Below are positions 12,811 to 25,737 of a stretch of 64,000 bases of DNA, one piece after another. The number at the start of each line of letters is the position of its first letter. Within the stretch, counting starts at the first letter, position 1. Source of the stretch: Nipponacmea schrenckii (lineage: Eukaryota; Mollusca; Gastropoda; Lottiidae); NCBI GenBank assembly GCA_030562195.1, contig JAUJPP010000005.1, forward strand, positions 1,054,001-1,118,000, given 5' to 3'. The notes under the pieces are model-generated. The model saw only the letters and a list, made by a program, of their open reading frames with translations. It searched no databases and was not told the DNA's origin. The translations under genes were made by a program, and so were the position numbers.

Positions 12811-13614
12811 TTGACTCCACGGATCACAAGAAAAATACTTAAAATCAAAAGCCTTTTCTAAAAAATAAATGAAGTGTTGTTACTTTAAAAATTTGTGTTG
12901 ATGGGTTGTTTGGGTAAAGGGCATGGACATCTTTAATATCAGAGGGCAATAAATCTAATATACCACATCTACAGGGCATGAAGCTTTAATATCAAGGTTG
13001 ATTTTAGCAGTATTTGAAATTAAAGATACACCTTAAGGTAGTAAATATGACTCATAAATTTTCATAGTCAAGGTACAATCACTTTAAATTTAGGTCACAA
13101 ATAGTTTTTATAGGCTTTGGCGGTGAAGGTTTCTCTTTATTTAATGTATATAAACGGCTTCTAGTAAAAATCATTCGTCGGCAAACGTGTTTAGCATGTA
13201 ACGCATTTCTTTGCAAATAAATGGTATTTTGAAAGAAAGCATTTGACAAAGCATTAAAATGACAAGTTTTTGAGCAGTGTGACATACCACAAAATCAACT
13301 CCAACGCATTTTTCAAAATTAAACAGGTAGAAGATGATCACACGTTGCTATTTCGTCATTTTGAGATGTCGGCAGACGGGAAATATGTAGCTGAATTGCG
13401 TTTTTCAATGTATTCAATATAAACTAATAATAAAACTTACAAATAGTACAATTCTTTTCAAATGTTAGTCGGCGAATTAAAAGCTTCTTTCATGTACAGG
13501 TGGGCGCGTACCTTACATCCGGGACACTACACACCTATTGATGACGTAGTACACTCAGCTAGATAATCCCATTATCACCAAGCTGGGAGATTTAAAGCGA
13601 CACTGACCTCTGAG
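12811..13614. other. Intergenic DNA, no gene recognised
   Basis: I see no conserved coding exon. A 68-codon open frame on the minus strand (13079-13285) has no recognisable domain. Confidence 0.5.
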
Positions 13615-13985
13615 ATTAATAAAATAAAATGAATGAATGGAGTTTTACGTCCTACTTTTCTGCACATAATGGATGAAGACGGGCAACGCCTGCAGTGTGA
13701 AATGAGGGAAATTTTGCCAGGACCGCGGCATTGCTCTTTGAGCGATTTCCAACTGTCAAGGGATCTTTAACGTGTACAGCCTGTAGCAAGCGGGGTCTCG
13801 GTTTATTGTCCCATCTGAAGGACTAGACGATTTTTCCACGTCAGTCCCTCAGACCTGCATACCTGACAAGGAAAAACCGGGCTCAAAAATCCAAAAGTTT
13901 ATCTCAATCTTTGCTCGGATTGAACCCTGGACCTTCAGGTTAGCAAGAAAGCTTTTAACTCACTGAGCCACCGCGGCTACCTATG
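13615..13985 (-). mobile_element. tRNA-derived SINE, near full length
   Basis: Read on the minus strand, the element starts with a tRNA-like head: CACCGCGGTGGC-type A-box context with GGCTCAGTGAGTTAAAAGC, then a B box in GGTCCAGGGTTCAATCC. The body follows, with GTCAGG and GGTCTGAGGGACTGACGTGG. The 3' end is GTAGGACGTAAAACTCCATT and ATTCATTTTATT. About 370 bp, the best full-length reference for the SINE copies in this window. Confidence 0.8.
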
Positions 13986-15171
13986 AGATAAAAAGGTTCA
14001 AATACTCTTCTATCAGTCTAACTGGACCACGGTGTTTCGTCTGACCATCAAAACAACATTCCAAATTCCGTGTGTAATTAAGCAATAGGTGGGCAAAACA
14101 GACCATAAAACCCCCAAGGCTTTATTACCACATACCAATATATAAGTTAGTTATGATCAATATAAAACACGAGAGTGAAACAATAATATTAATGTCTTTG
14201 TATGTATGGCAATTCATTTTTAGTAGAAACACTAGATTGTACACCTTATGGGAGGGGGGGGGGGGTGTTCACGTGAAATGGCACAGAAGAAGACGTAAAA
14301 CTCAATTGCAACTTAATCCCCCGACTTTTTATTTCTGGGTCAGGGTGGACTGAACCCATTACTAATAAATTAATTTGTACACATTCGTATGCAAATGAAG
14401 ACAATCCAGCTGAGATAAATTGATTAATAAAGTCAATGTCGATCGATAACTAGAATGCTTAGGGAATTACCAAACCGTTCTTTGATTGGCTAAAAAAAAT
14501 AATCAACCAATCAAAAGATATACATTCATTCTTGATGTCGATGGGTGTCATTTAAATGCAAATAGAACCCGACACCAAATGTTGAACTTTCTTGTATAAC
14601 AAAGAACGGGGGTGATTCCGAATTCTGTGAGAATTGCAGGAATCAGCATAATAACAGTTCCATTGTACGTCGAAATAATTACCAATTTGTCTTCATTTCT
14701 GATTCATGGTCCCTTAAACCCTTGTTCTCGATCTCATTCGCTGACGAGCGACGTTTCGGGTACAAATCCTATCCAGGATGGCTTATAGTACAGAAGGGTG
14801 CTACCTCTTTTATATATATTAAAACGAAATTTAAAAAGTTTTATCGAATCCGATCTGGACGTTCAACTTTAAGAACTGGTGAATGCAGGGTTTAAGCTGA
14901 CTTACCAGCGATCAACGCCATATCACACTTATCAGATGACTTTTGACACGTGAGTGATCAGATAGTCTCCGGCTTAATGAAGATTATGTTAAACAGTACC
15001 TGGGTAATCAGATAAAACGTATCTCAAAACGGTGCCTTAGGAAATTTAATCTATTTACGGTCTGTCTGAGTGGATTAACTGTTGATTGACCATTAGAAGA
15101 CAATATGGCTCCTGTACACGAAGATTAGTTCATACAGATTTTAATTCAGAATGGTCGGAATATCCTTCTCC

Positions 15172-15262
15172 ATTTAACAACTATATTTTACAAGGATAAT
15201 AACTTAGGTTCTCAGTTCCGATGTGACAGGGATCCTTTCTACCAGCTACAATCCTTACTGGA
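15172..15262 (-). mobile_element. End fragment of the 98-bp-repeat mobile element
   Basis: The segment ACAACTATATTTTACAAGGA ... GTGACAGGGATCCTTTCTAC is closely similar to 29636-29700 (+) and to the reverse complement of 40070-40140. Only about 20 bases of the 98-bp monomer follow before divergence. Confidence 0.75.
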
Positions 15263-15571
15263 CATTTTTTTTCGCAATGCCAAGGACAGATTTTTAGTAT
15301 AAGGTTTTTTTAACCCTATCTTTCTAAAAATTTGAAGCCAAGTATTGAAAGAATATTCCATTTTCTTTAAGCCCTGTGTTGTCGCTTTAAGCTGGAATTT
15401 CATCTTTTACAATTAAAGGGAGGTAATACACATTTCCACTTAACTTCTCCACGACGAGTTATCTTTCCATAACAATGGCCGCCAAGACGCCATTTTTGCG
15501 TGTTTGGGAAAGAAAGTAAATGACTGTTAGAAGGCTCCAAATAATATTTTGGGGCTTTCGTTTCCTCGTTA

Positions 15572-15580
15572 ATGGAGTAA
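15572..15580 (+). promoter_or_regulatory. Two-codon upstream ORF before CNOT1
   Basis: ATG GAG TAA ends one base before the CNOT1 start codon. An in-frame TAA at 15570-15572 confirms that the main frame cannot extend upstream. Whether the minimal uORF lies in the mRNA depends on the transcription start, which is not visible. Confidence 0.45.
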
Positions 15581-15581
15581 T

Positions 15582-18500
15582 ATGAATCTAGATTCCTTAT
15601 CATGTGCTTTAGCCGAAATCAGTTACTCTGTGGCCAATCTAACAAAGAAAAATTTCAAGGCGGTAGTGACTGAAATCAACCATCTTGTAAGTCAACACGG
15701 AGCGGACGCCGATAGACATTTATTTCGCTGCCTTTTTTCCCACATCGAATTCGGTGGAGACGGAAAAGGCAGTAAAGACTTCCATCAGACTCAATTTTTA
15801 ATTCAGGAGTGTGTTAATCTGCTTAGTAAACCAGATTTTGTATCTATATTGTGTAACGCAATAGACAATCCCTTTCAACATCAGAAAAGTTTGAAACCCA
15901 ACAGCCAGCTTTTTTCTAATATAAGTAAAGTTTTGAAGTTAAGCCGAGTACAAGAAGTAGCTTTTGGGTTAGCCTTATTAAATTCGACCAATCCAGGCAT
16001 TAGTACCCAGGCTGCTCAGTTTGTTAAACAGAAAGTTCCTGATTTATTACACTCGTATGTAGACGCTGACTCGTCTAGTAGACAAGAAGGGGGATTACAG
16101 GACACTGCTGTTGAAACCCTCCATTTTCTACTCACCCATTTACTTCATGGAAAAGGAAAGTTTGGTGTGGGTATAGAACAGAAAGAAGCTCTCCTTAAAG
16201 CCTTGAGAAGAGATTTTCCTCGTGATCGAGTACCAGCGATTTTAAACCTTATTTTATACCCAGAGATAGAAGATATCCCAGCAAATAAACTGTTTGACAC
16301 TTCCATTTTACCCAATTCAATAATGGTAGCCTCGTTAGAGTACCTAATTCAAGAATCGGGTGTAGGATGTACAGCAACGGTAGAAGAATGTCGCAGCAAA
16401 TTGATGCAATATGGAGTGAAGAAAATCACCCCAAGTTCCGTAGCCAGGGTGTTAGGAATGATGGCCCGCTATCCCAATGGTGTGAATGAAAGAGGGGAGG
16501 TACCACCCCAGACAGTTACCGGATGGAACGATACGCCAGGGGAGACTATTTGGAATGAAGAAATTTTTGTCATGGTTGTCAAGGACCTAGCACCACATCT
16601 AAACTGGAAAGATGTTGTGGCTAGCTTGGATTATCCAGAATTTATGGTGTCTAACAGTAAAGGCCTGCGTCTATTAGTTCAAGCTTTATTTAGAGGACTT
16701 CAAGCTATTTTTCCTGTAGAATACATTTACAAATCATGGAACAATGTCGAAGGTCAACTTTCTTTCATCAATCAGGCTCTCAGGTCACCAGATATTTTCA
16801 GCTTTGCTGATTATCCTGGGGATACAGTTGTCATAGACATTTTGAAAACTACACCAAATGAGGACGATCGTGACGTCAAGACCTGGAAGTCCCTGGATTT
16901 AGTGGAGACGTTACTGAGATTATCAGAAGCCGGCCATTACCAACAAATTCATGACTTGATGAAAGTTCCAATTCAGAAATGTCCAGATATTTTAGTGCTA
17001 GCATTATTACAAACGAAACCATCATGGAATATTCTTAAACAAGAACTGATTGCAAAGTTGATGCCAATTTTCCTCGGAAGCCATACCAACTCTGCAGTGG
17101 TTCTTCATTATGCCTGGCATCACCAGGGCCATTCCAATAACATCAGAACTCTGATAATGCATTCAATGGCAGAATGGTACATGAGAGGAGACCAGCATGA
17201 TCAGATGAGATTATCCCGAATTTTAGACGTAGCTCAAGACTTAAAGGCTTTGTCAATGTTACTAAATGCCACCCCATTTGCATTTGTCATTGATTTGGCC
17301 TGTTTGGCTTCCAGAAGAGGATATCTGAAGTTAGACAAATGGCTTTCAGACAAAATCAGCGAACACAAAGAACCCTTTGTTGAAGTCTGTGTGAATTTCC
17401 TGAAGAGAAGATACCCCCAACTGGTAGGAGGACCTATAAAAGAGGACATGTCCCTGATGAAAAGCCAGCAACTTCTGCCAGAGACGGTAGCCACCATGTT
17501 GACTCATCTTAAAACATGGTCTGTTCACGTTTCTCAAGAATTAGCAGATGCCATCACAACAATGTACAACAATGCCAGTTCCTTATTCAAAGCAAGACAG
17601 GGTCAACAACCACCAGGACCAAGTACAACCCAGTTTCCCTCAACCAACCCAATAGACGTCCTGTCAGGAATCAGTGGAATCTTGGCCCACAACCCAACAT
17701 CATCACAGACTTCTGTAGCATCTGCATTCCCACAAGTTTCATCTGCTTTCCAGCAGTCCACACCACAATTGCCTGGCATGAATACTGCAGCACCAGGATC
17801 TCCATCTAAAACTTTTCCTGGTGTCACATCAACTAACCCAACAGTCAACCCAATACAGTCACTACCGTCTCAGTTTCAGACCCTCAACACAGGTGGTGGT
17901 CCTCCAGGAGACATGTCTGGTATCTTCCCAGAGATGAATCTTAATCAACAGTTCAGCAAGGATGTTGAAGACAAAGCCAACACCTACTTTCAACAAATTT
18001 ACAACATGCCTCCCCATCTTACCATGACTATCGATGATGTATTGGAAATGCTGAAAAGATTCAAAGACTCGCAGAATAAGATGGAGAGAGATGTCTTTGC
18101 CTGTATGTTGAGGAACCTGTTTGAGGAGTACAGATTTTTCCCTCAGTACCCAGAACGAGAACTTCACATTACTGCTCTACTCTTTGGAGGAATAATTGAG
18201 CAAGGAATTGTCACTTATTGGACTCTTGGCATTGCTCTGCGATACATCCTGGAAGCCCTACGCAAACCCCATGGCAGCAAGATGTATTATTTTGGGATTG
18301 CAGCATTGGACAAGTTCAAATCAAGATTAAAAGACTACCCTCAATATTGCCAGCACTTAGCGTGTATCCCACACTTCTCCAAAAACCCTCAACACTTGAT
18401 TGAATACGTGGAGTATGGTTCTAGATCAAAGGAACCACCCCACATGCCTCAAGCACCCTGTTCACTATCTCAGTCAATGGCAGGGCTAACAATACCTGGT

Positions 18501-21500
18501 GCCCCTGTGGTCAATATGCCACCCAAAACATCTGTGAACCAACAAGAAGGATGGCCCGATATCTCTGGTGGATCAGCACCAAAATTAACACCAGCTGTTT
18601 CAGCGCCAACACCGTCAACTCCAACATCTTCTGGAGAAATTTCCAAAGCAGCTACTTTCCAGAAGCCATCAATAGCCACTGCTACTAATATTGACACTCT
18701 GTTGGCTGGACAGCAGAAGGATGAAGTTGCTGTTCCTCCAGAAGCACTTCAAGACAAAGTTTTCTTTATCTTTAATAATTTGTCTCAGTCCAATATGGGT
18801 CAGAAAGGAGAAGAACTAAAGGAGCAAATAGGAACAGAGTACATCCCTTGGTGTTCACAGTACCTGGTTATGAAAAGAGCCAGTATTGAACCAAACTTCC
18901 ACACTCTCTACTCTGGTTTTGTGGATGTTCTAAATATCTCTGAATTAACAGATCTTATCACCAGAGAAACTTTCCGTAACATCAAAGTCTTGCTGAGAAG
19001 TGATAAAGGAGTGGCCAATTTCTCTGACAGGACTCTTCTAAAGAACCTGGGTCATTGGCTAGGAATGTTGACCTTGGCCAAAAATAAACCTATTTTACAG
19101 ACGGAAATAGATCTCAAATCTTTGATATATGAAGCTTACCAAAAAGGAGCCCAGGAACTTCTGTATGTGGTACCTTTCTCTGCTAAAGTGTTGGAATCCT
19201 GTGCTAGAAGTAAGGTATTTAAGGCACCAAATCCGTGGACATTAGGAATCATGAATGTCTTGGCAGAACTGCACATGGAACCAGATTTGAAATTGAATTT
19301 GAAGTTTGAAATTGAAGTCCTTTGCAAGACACTGAACATTGATATCAACGATCTGAAACCAACAAACTATTTGAAGGATCCTATGAGAATTGCCACCATA
19401 GAGCCTCAACTTTCAGCTCCCAGACCGCAAGATCCAGTCATTACACCAACACCTCAGCCTTTTGGTGGTGCTCCTAATTCACTAATGAACACAGTTCTAC
19501 CACCAATGATGTCCATGCAGGCTACGCCAACTGCCACAGCAACCTCGACAATAACAGCCACAACTCCTAGTCTACCACCACAACCCCAGTACAGCTTCAG
19601 CGAAATCAACACCCATTCATTATCTGGTCTGGCGCAACATATCATCATCAATGATCAGATTGCCCTGTTTTACACCAATCCCAATTTGAAGCAGTATGTC
19701 AGACCAGCATTAGAGAAAGCAGTCCAAGAGTTGCTTCCACCAGTCGTTGAAAGATCCATCAAAGTAGCTTTAACAACTTGTGAACAGACTGTCAAGAAAG
19801 ACTTTGCCCTTGATCCAGATGAAGGGAGAATGAGATCAGCTGCTCACTCTATGGTTAGGAATATAACAGCTGGTTTGGCTCTCATAACTTGCCGAGAACC
19901 CCTCTTCATTAGCATCAGCAACAATCTCAAGACTGCCTTTCTTTCAACACTGAGAGATGTAGCAATCAATGTCATAGAAGATGCTGTACAAACATTAGCA
20001 CAAGACAACACCGAATTAGCTTGTGCTTTTATCCAGAAGACAGCTGTTGATAGAGCTATACCTGAAATGGACAAGAGATTAGCAACAGAATATGAATTGA
20101 GGAAGCTGGCTAGAAGTGAAGGAAGAAGATACTGCGATCCTGTTGTCTTGACATATCAAGCAGAAAGAATGCCAGAACAGATCAGATTAAGAGTTGGTGG
20201 AGTGACACCTCAACAAATTGCAGTTTATGAAGAATTTGCTCGCAACATTCCTGGCTTCTTGCCTTTGACAGAAAACACCAATCTACCACCTGGCATCACC
20301 AAACCAGTTCCATCATTTGCCCAGGATGATGTTATGTTGATTTATGAAAAGATTATTAGAGAAATCGAAACTCATTTGCAGTGTATGATGAATATGTCAA
20401 CTGCCAACCCCATGATGGCACAACTCAACAGTTTAATGGACTCCATCATGTTGGCCCGTCAATCACGAGAAGTGGTCTCTGCTGCTGCATTGGTGAAGAA
20501 AGCAGTGGAAGGTCTGTTGGACCAATATACCATGTCTAGTGCCACAGATCAAGAACTCTTCTTCAGATACAGAGAATGTCATCTATTAGTTCTGCGAGGA
20601 CTTCAAGATCCACGGGCATATGGTCCCCAATGGGCTATTAAGGAGGTAACCAACTGTCTCCTCCACTGCAGACCAGAACACAGATATAACATTGACGCTG
20701 TGGATCTTCTGATCCGGAGTCAGCTTGTCAACATACAAGAATATGACAACTCTTTGGCTGTTCTCTTAACAGGAGTCAGCAATACACCAGTACAGTTTGC
20801 CATGCAGATTATACAAAGATACGTTCTGGATGAAAAGAGTCCAGTTCCAGATGCCGAGTTTCCAAACACTGTTACAGCTTTGAGCCATAAGGTTTCAAGA
20901 TCTGCTCGACCACCAGAGGGACTGACAAATCTCCTTGAGATGATTCGTCAAAAGAGTCAACAAAACATTGACAACTTGGGATTGGACCGAAACTCAACTT
21001 CAGCTTACTCATCCATGCTACAGTCTGGCATCAATCAAGCAAAAGAGTTTGATGATCCACCAGGCCTCCATGAAAAGACTGAGAACCTACTGATAGAATG
21101 GGTCAACATGTACCACTCCCCACAAGCTGGACGTGATCGCACCAAGGCCTTCTTCTCCTTCGTCCAATATATGCATCAACAAGGCATCTTAAAGACTGAT
21201 GATTTGATCTCAAGATTCTTCAGACTCTGTACAGAGATGTGTGTTGATCTCTGCTACAGAGCTTTGGTGGAACAGAACCAAAGCCCAACATTAATCAGAG
21301 CCAAGTGCTTCCACACTTTGGATGCTTTTGTACGTCTGATTGCTCTCCTGGTGAAGCACTCTGGTGATTCTGGTAATACTGTAACCAAGATCAACCTATT
21401 GAATAAGATCTTAGGTGAGTATTGAACTATAACTCATGGGTGTTTGTTTATTTACTTGGCATACAATGACTATTGAATGATTTGAGCTATCTGTATCATC

Positions 21501-23184
21501 ATCCAGTTCAGGAAACATTCTAGGAACAGCGGTTGCTCAGTGAGTTAGACACTTACTGGCTAACCTGAGGATCCAGGCTTCAATCCCGGAAAAGATTGAG
21601 ATAAACTTTTGGATTTTTTGTCCCATTTCCTCTTGTCAGTGATGTAGGTCGGAGGGACAGACATTTTCAGGTGGGAAAATAAACCAAGGCCCTGTGTGCT
21701 ACAAGCTGAGCACGTTAAATATTACTTGAGAGATGGAAATTGCAAAAAGAGTGGGCTAATGCTGCTTTCTTGGCAAGATTTCCCTCATTGCACACTGTAT
21801 GGCATTTCCCGTCTTTATTACATTTTAAGGTGCAGATGAGTAGGACATAAAACTCAATTCATTTCATTTCTAGAAATCTGCTGGTAAAAAGTTAATAATG
21901 GTATGTATGGGACCACAATCCAAATTATGACTCTTTTACTTAACTATTTCAGGCATCATCACTGGAGTTTTGATGCAAGATCACGAAGTTCGAGGCACAG
22001 AGTTCCAACAACTACCATATCATAGACTCTTCATCATGCTCTTTATAGAACTTAATGCTCCAGAACCAATCTTGGAGAGCATCAACATGCAGGTGCTGAT
22101 TGCTTTCTGCTCAGTATTTATGTACCTACGACCTGCTAAAGCTCCAGGATTTGCCTATGCCTGGTTGGAACTGTTGTCTCACAGAGTGTTCATTGGACGC
22201 CTCCTGGCATTGACTCCACAGCAGAGAGGATGGGGAATGTATGCACAGTTGCTGATAAACCTCTTCAGATTTTTGTCACCTTTCCTAAGAAATGCAGAGC
22301 TTCAAAAACCAACTCATCTGCTGTACAAAGGAACACTGAGAGTTCTTCTGGTCCTGCTTCATGACTTCCCAGAGTTCCTCTGTGACTACTATTATGCCTT
22401 CTGTGATGTGGTACCACCAAATTGCATCCAGATGAGGAACCTTATCCTCAGTGCTTTTCCCAGAAAAATGAGACTTCCTGATCCGTTCACAGCTAACCTA
22501 AAGGTGGATAGTCTACCAGATATTACAGTGGAGCCCAGAATACTTCCCAATTACGTCCAAATGATTCAACCATCCTCCTTTAAGAAGGATTTGGACTCTT
22601 ACTTGCAGACCAGAGCTCCCATCACTTTCCTGTCAGAGCTCCGTAGTAGCTTACAGCAGAATCCAGAACCAAACAGTCATCTTCATTACAACATACCATT
22701 GATCAATGCTCTGGTACTGTATGTGGGAACTCAAGCTATATCATCAATCCAAGCCAAAGGTCAAGTAACCAGTATGGGCACCATTGCTCCATCATCTCAT
22801 GTAGATATCTTCCAATACCTAGCTATTAATTTGGACACCGAGGGCAGATACTTGGTCCTTACTGCCATAGCTAATCAACTACGTTATCCAAACAGCCATA
22901 CCCACTACTTCAGCTGTTGCATGCTCTACCTGTTTGCTCAAGCTAACAATGAACAGATCCAGGAGCAGATAACTCGAGTTTTATTGGAGAGAGTCATCGT
23001 GAACCGTCCTCATCCATGGGGATTACTCATCACATTCATCGAAATGATTAAGAATCCGACCTATAAATTCTGGAATCACGAGTTTGTCCATTGTGCGCCG
23101 GAGGTTGAGAAGATGATGGAGGGTGTTGCCCAGTCCTGTCTTCATACCACACGCGAACCGGAAAATCATTCGGAAGTTCATTAG
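15582..23184 (+). CDS. CNOT1: CCR4-NOT transcription complex subunit 1
   Basis: Scaffold of the CCR4-NOT complex, which shortens mRNA poly(A) tails and represses translation in the cytoplasm. Coding exons 15582-21414 and 21953-23184 join across G|GTGAGT and TTTCAG|G, restoring KILG-IITGVL; the product is 2354 residues against about 2376 in human. Family landmarks run the full length: start MNLDSLS; the HEAT-rich N terminus ([22 protein letters not shown]); the region near residue 800 with YFQQIYN and FKDS; the MIF4G domain that binds the CAF1 deadenylase from about residue 1055 ([10 protein letters not shown]); the CNOT9-binding bundle from about 1350; and the C-terminal NOT module that binds CNOT2/CNOT3 (LQDHEVR-like start, [51 protein letters not shown]). 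Every landmark is intact, so it should be functional. One intron in 7 kb of coding sequence is unusual for this gene in animals. The reading past 21414 to a stop at 21425 is intronic. Confidence 0.97.
21519..21888 (+). mobile_element. tRNA-derived SINE inside the only CNOT1 intron
   Basis: Head with GGTTGCTCAGTGAGTTAGAC and B-box-like GGCTTCAATCCCGG, then body motifs GTCAGTGATGTAGGTCGGAG, GGCCCTGTGTGCTACAAGCT and GGGCTAATGCTGC. The tail is GAGTAGGACATAAAACTCAA then TTCATTTCATTTC. It makes up about 370 of the intron's 538 bases. Confidence 0.85.
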
Positions 23185-24307
23185 ACAAATCACAAAGGAG
23201 GACCTGATTAACAAATGTGAAAACATGTGTCTCTAACAATTATGAAAGTGCTTAATTTATTTTTGTCATTGTTACGAAATCAAAGTTTCATCGCATTTGA
23301 AATGATTTTTTGTTAACAAAATTACAAAGATATTGAAATTGGTGCATTTCTTTATAAAAATGATGAAATTTTGGAAAAAAATTAACAAAGACAAAATATT
23401 TTCTTTACAAACCTACAGGAGACTCTTTGGATATATATTTTTGACTTGGAAAGACTTCTATTTGTGTTTTGTGTTGATTATCTGGGACTATATTTTGGGG
23501 CATAGGGAATGAATTAAGACTTTTAGGAGGGGAAATTCACCCCTAATTATGATTTTTCTTTTTCAATAATCAAATGAAGATAGTTATGTTGAGTTTGTGA
23601 CCACTAATTTAGTTGTGTGTTTTTCATCATCTCCAATATATATTTGCAAAAATCTGATGCAATTTGTCCGTGCTAATATCAAATTTGCAAAAGATAGCCA
23701 AGTTTTTTTGTGTTTAGGTGTTTCATTCTTTCTGAGAAGATATTAAGGTTGTGTATTCATTAGATATATTCTGCTATAATCTGATTCAAATGTATGTTAC
23801 TCTTACTATCCATGATCTCATTATCTTCTTGTTAAAATCGTGTTCAATTTTGAGCCAATAGCATGAATTGGACAGGACATAGAAATCAATAATACCATCA
23901 TGTAAAGGAACAAGTTGGCTACAGGAAAAATTATAACATATATTGACATTTCATTTGAAGATGATTTTCTAAATTAATTGAATTAATATAGAATTGTAGC
24001 CATGTTAAGAAGGAATACGTGAAGTTTTCAATGGGGGGAAATAAAATAATTCCTTTTTAATTTGAATATGAATTACCCCAATTATCTTCTCAATAGTAGC
24101 AATGATTTATTTTTGATGTACACGCTGTGTTTGTGAATGAAAACTGCAGTTCCCTATGCCCTGGTAATTCTTTGTATATTGTTGGATTATTATTAAGCCC
24201 GGCTTAATAACTGTATGTAAATACTATTCTTCTATATATTACCTTTACGTAAAATATAGTTTTTGTTAGATGCTTCGACGGCAATTTTATCTTTCTCCCC
24301 TCTATTT
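23185..24307 (+). other. Probable CNOT1 3' UTR and downstream spacer
   Basis: AT-rich sequence without repeats of the surrounding families. The first AATAAA is at 24040-24045, giving a candidate 3' UTR of about 0.9 kb. A 10-bp-arm inverted repeat, TTATTAAGCC C GGCTTAATAA, sits at 24190-24210 just beyond it. The cleavage site cannot be fixed from sequence alone. Confidence 0.5.
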
Positions 24308-24603
24308 ACTAGTGTCGCCCGCTAACCTAAAGGTCACGGGTTTAATCTGGGCAAAGGTCGAGGTTAACCTTCGATTTTTCAGCCCAGTTTCTCCTTGTCA
24401 GTGATGCAAATCGTAAGGCCGTTTTCTACAGTCTGTGCACATTCAAGATCCCTCGACAGTTGGAAATCGAAAAAGAGCAGGCTAATGCCGCTGTCCTGGC
24501 AAAATTTCCCTCATAGCACACTGCATACCGTTGCCCGTCTTCATTATAATGCCCATAGGTGCAGTAAAGTAGGACGTAAAGCTCCATTCATTTCATTTAC
24601 ATA
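24308..24603 (+). mobile_element. tRNA-derived SINE
   Basis: GCCCGCTAACCTAAAGGTCA, then a B-box GGGTTTAATC, GTCAGTGATGCAAATCGTA, CCTCGACAGTTGGAAATCGA, GCTAATGCCGCTGTCCTGG, and the tail AAGTAGGACGTAAAGCTCCA. The extreme 5' A-box part is cut. Confidence 0.8.
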
Positions 24604-24619
24604 CTAGTGTCCCTCTTGC

Positions 24620-24860
24620 ATAAGGTTATAGGATGGTGGAAATATGGTTTGGTTCCCCACCCCTCATGGTCAGTGATGTGGCTTAGAGGGACAGACATGC
24701 TAAAGAGGTCTTATTCTGTTGGGCAATAGACCAAGGTCTCCCTGCTGGGGGCTCTTAATATTAAAGCTCTTCCAAGATTGTAAATAAGAGTTTGCCACTA
24801 TCATGACTTATCATGAAAAATTATCCCTCATTACCCAATTCCTGGTATTACATAAGCAAC
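24620..24860 (+). mobile_element. Diverged SINE copy
   Basis: Weak but ordered matches to the SINE body: GGTCAGTGATGTGGCTTAGA with GGGACAGACATG, GGGCAATAGACCAAGG, a GTTTGCCACTATCATG region and ATTATCCCTCATTACCCA. It is older than the neighbouring copy. Confidence 0.5.
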
Positions 24861-24862
24861 TG

Positions 24863-25200
24863 AGATAGCTTGCCAGACAATATACGCCCACTGGCAGCAT
24901 AGATTTGGAAAAAGAAACTTGACAGTAGACATACAGTCACAATAAGCGGAATGAAATATTCATCCTTCAATCATTTATTTCTTGTTTCATAAAAATCTGT
25001 CAAGAATCGAAATCGTATTAAAGAACAAGGGCAATAACTGACACTAAATATTTTTTTAAGATTTAATTGATTTTCAATAGGGTTCATCCTTGGGTGATTA
25101 CAAATACTCAAAGTTTCATCAAAATCCATTAAGAATGGTTCTGTATAGAGTGTTTACAAGCTAATATATTTTCTCAGTTTCCCTCAAATACACCCCCCCC
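24863..25200 (+). mobile_element. Pearl/HINE-like element, truncated copy with one internal repeat
   Basis: Starts CTTGCCAGACAATATACGCC and CACTGGCAGCAT, the same 5' end as the element at 26442. It continues with one internal ~160-bp unit (AACAAGGGCAATAACTGACA, TTTTCAATAGGGTTCATCCT, CATCAAAATCCATTAAGAAT, AGTGTTTACAAGCTAA) and then stops. The (ACGG)n run and the terminal hairpin are missing. Confidence 0.75.
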
Positions 25201-25240
25201 CTCTCTCCTGAGGAAGCTCTATTGTATTAGAGGGAAATGT

Positions 25241-25737
25241 AGGGAAAAAATGTTTTTTTATATGCCAGTGATTCTTAATTTGGATTTAATGGGGCCATAT
25301 AAAAATCATTTTAAGATAGCCTTGCAAAGCAAATGACATACACCTACCAGCAGCTTTGTCTGCAAGTAAAAATCAATGTTTGTTGTCCATTCACATTTGG
25401 TTCATGTCTATTAAAAAGAGAATTTTAAGTAGACAAAATAAAAAGAATCTGCAAATAATTGTTGTCTGTAGAGTGAGCAGAGTTGCACAATATAGCTAAT
25501 ACTGTGAAAACACACAAAATTTGGGTAACAAATGTAAACAGACAGGACGATTGCAATATATGCCCCATATAAATTTGTGAGTACATGTATATAAAAATTT
25601 CTGCTCAATACCAATTGATCAGGTTTATTGCCTGGAGAGCATTGTACAATTACCATAGGATGAAGAGGAGGGACAAAAGCATTGCAGCCTTATTACCCAT
25701 CAAAGGATGTGGACAAATGAAATGAAGTATTGATATT
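25241..25737. other. Spacer with no recognised feature
   Basis: No gene, tandem array or family repeat could be supported. The 81-codon minus-strand open frame at 25411-25656 has no recognisable features. Confidence 0.5.

Larger units (their letters stand above)
13986..15581. other. Region upstream of CNOT1, promoter candidate at its 3' end
   Basis: Mostly unrecognised AT-rich sequence with a poly-G run at about 14249-14265 and one half-element of the 98-bp family at about 15172-15262. Near the gene, 15474-15500 contains ATGGCCGCC and CGCCATTTTTG, resembling YY1-type sites common in housekeeping promoters. I see no TATA box. Promoter placement is inference. Confidence 0.4.

Noticed and set aside
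13900..13980. tRNA gene
   Set aside because: The A- and B-box-like segments belong to a SINE head found in several copies, with a long non-tRNA body and no proper cloverleaf.
14249..14265. Poly-G run as a regulatory G-quadruplex
   Set aside because: A single homopolymer run without flanking G tracts or a nearby transcription start gives no support for a function.
17234..20074. Numerous 60-101-codon frames within CNOT1
   Set aside because: All overlap the conserved CNOT1 frame and have no features of their own.
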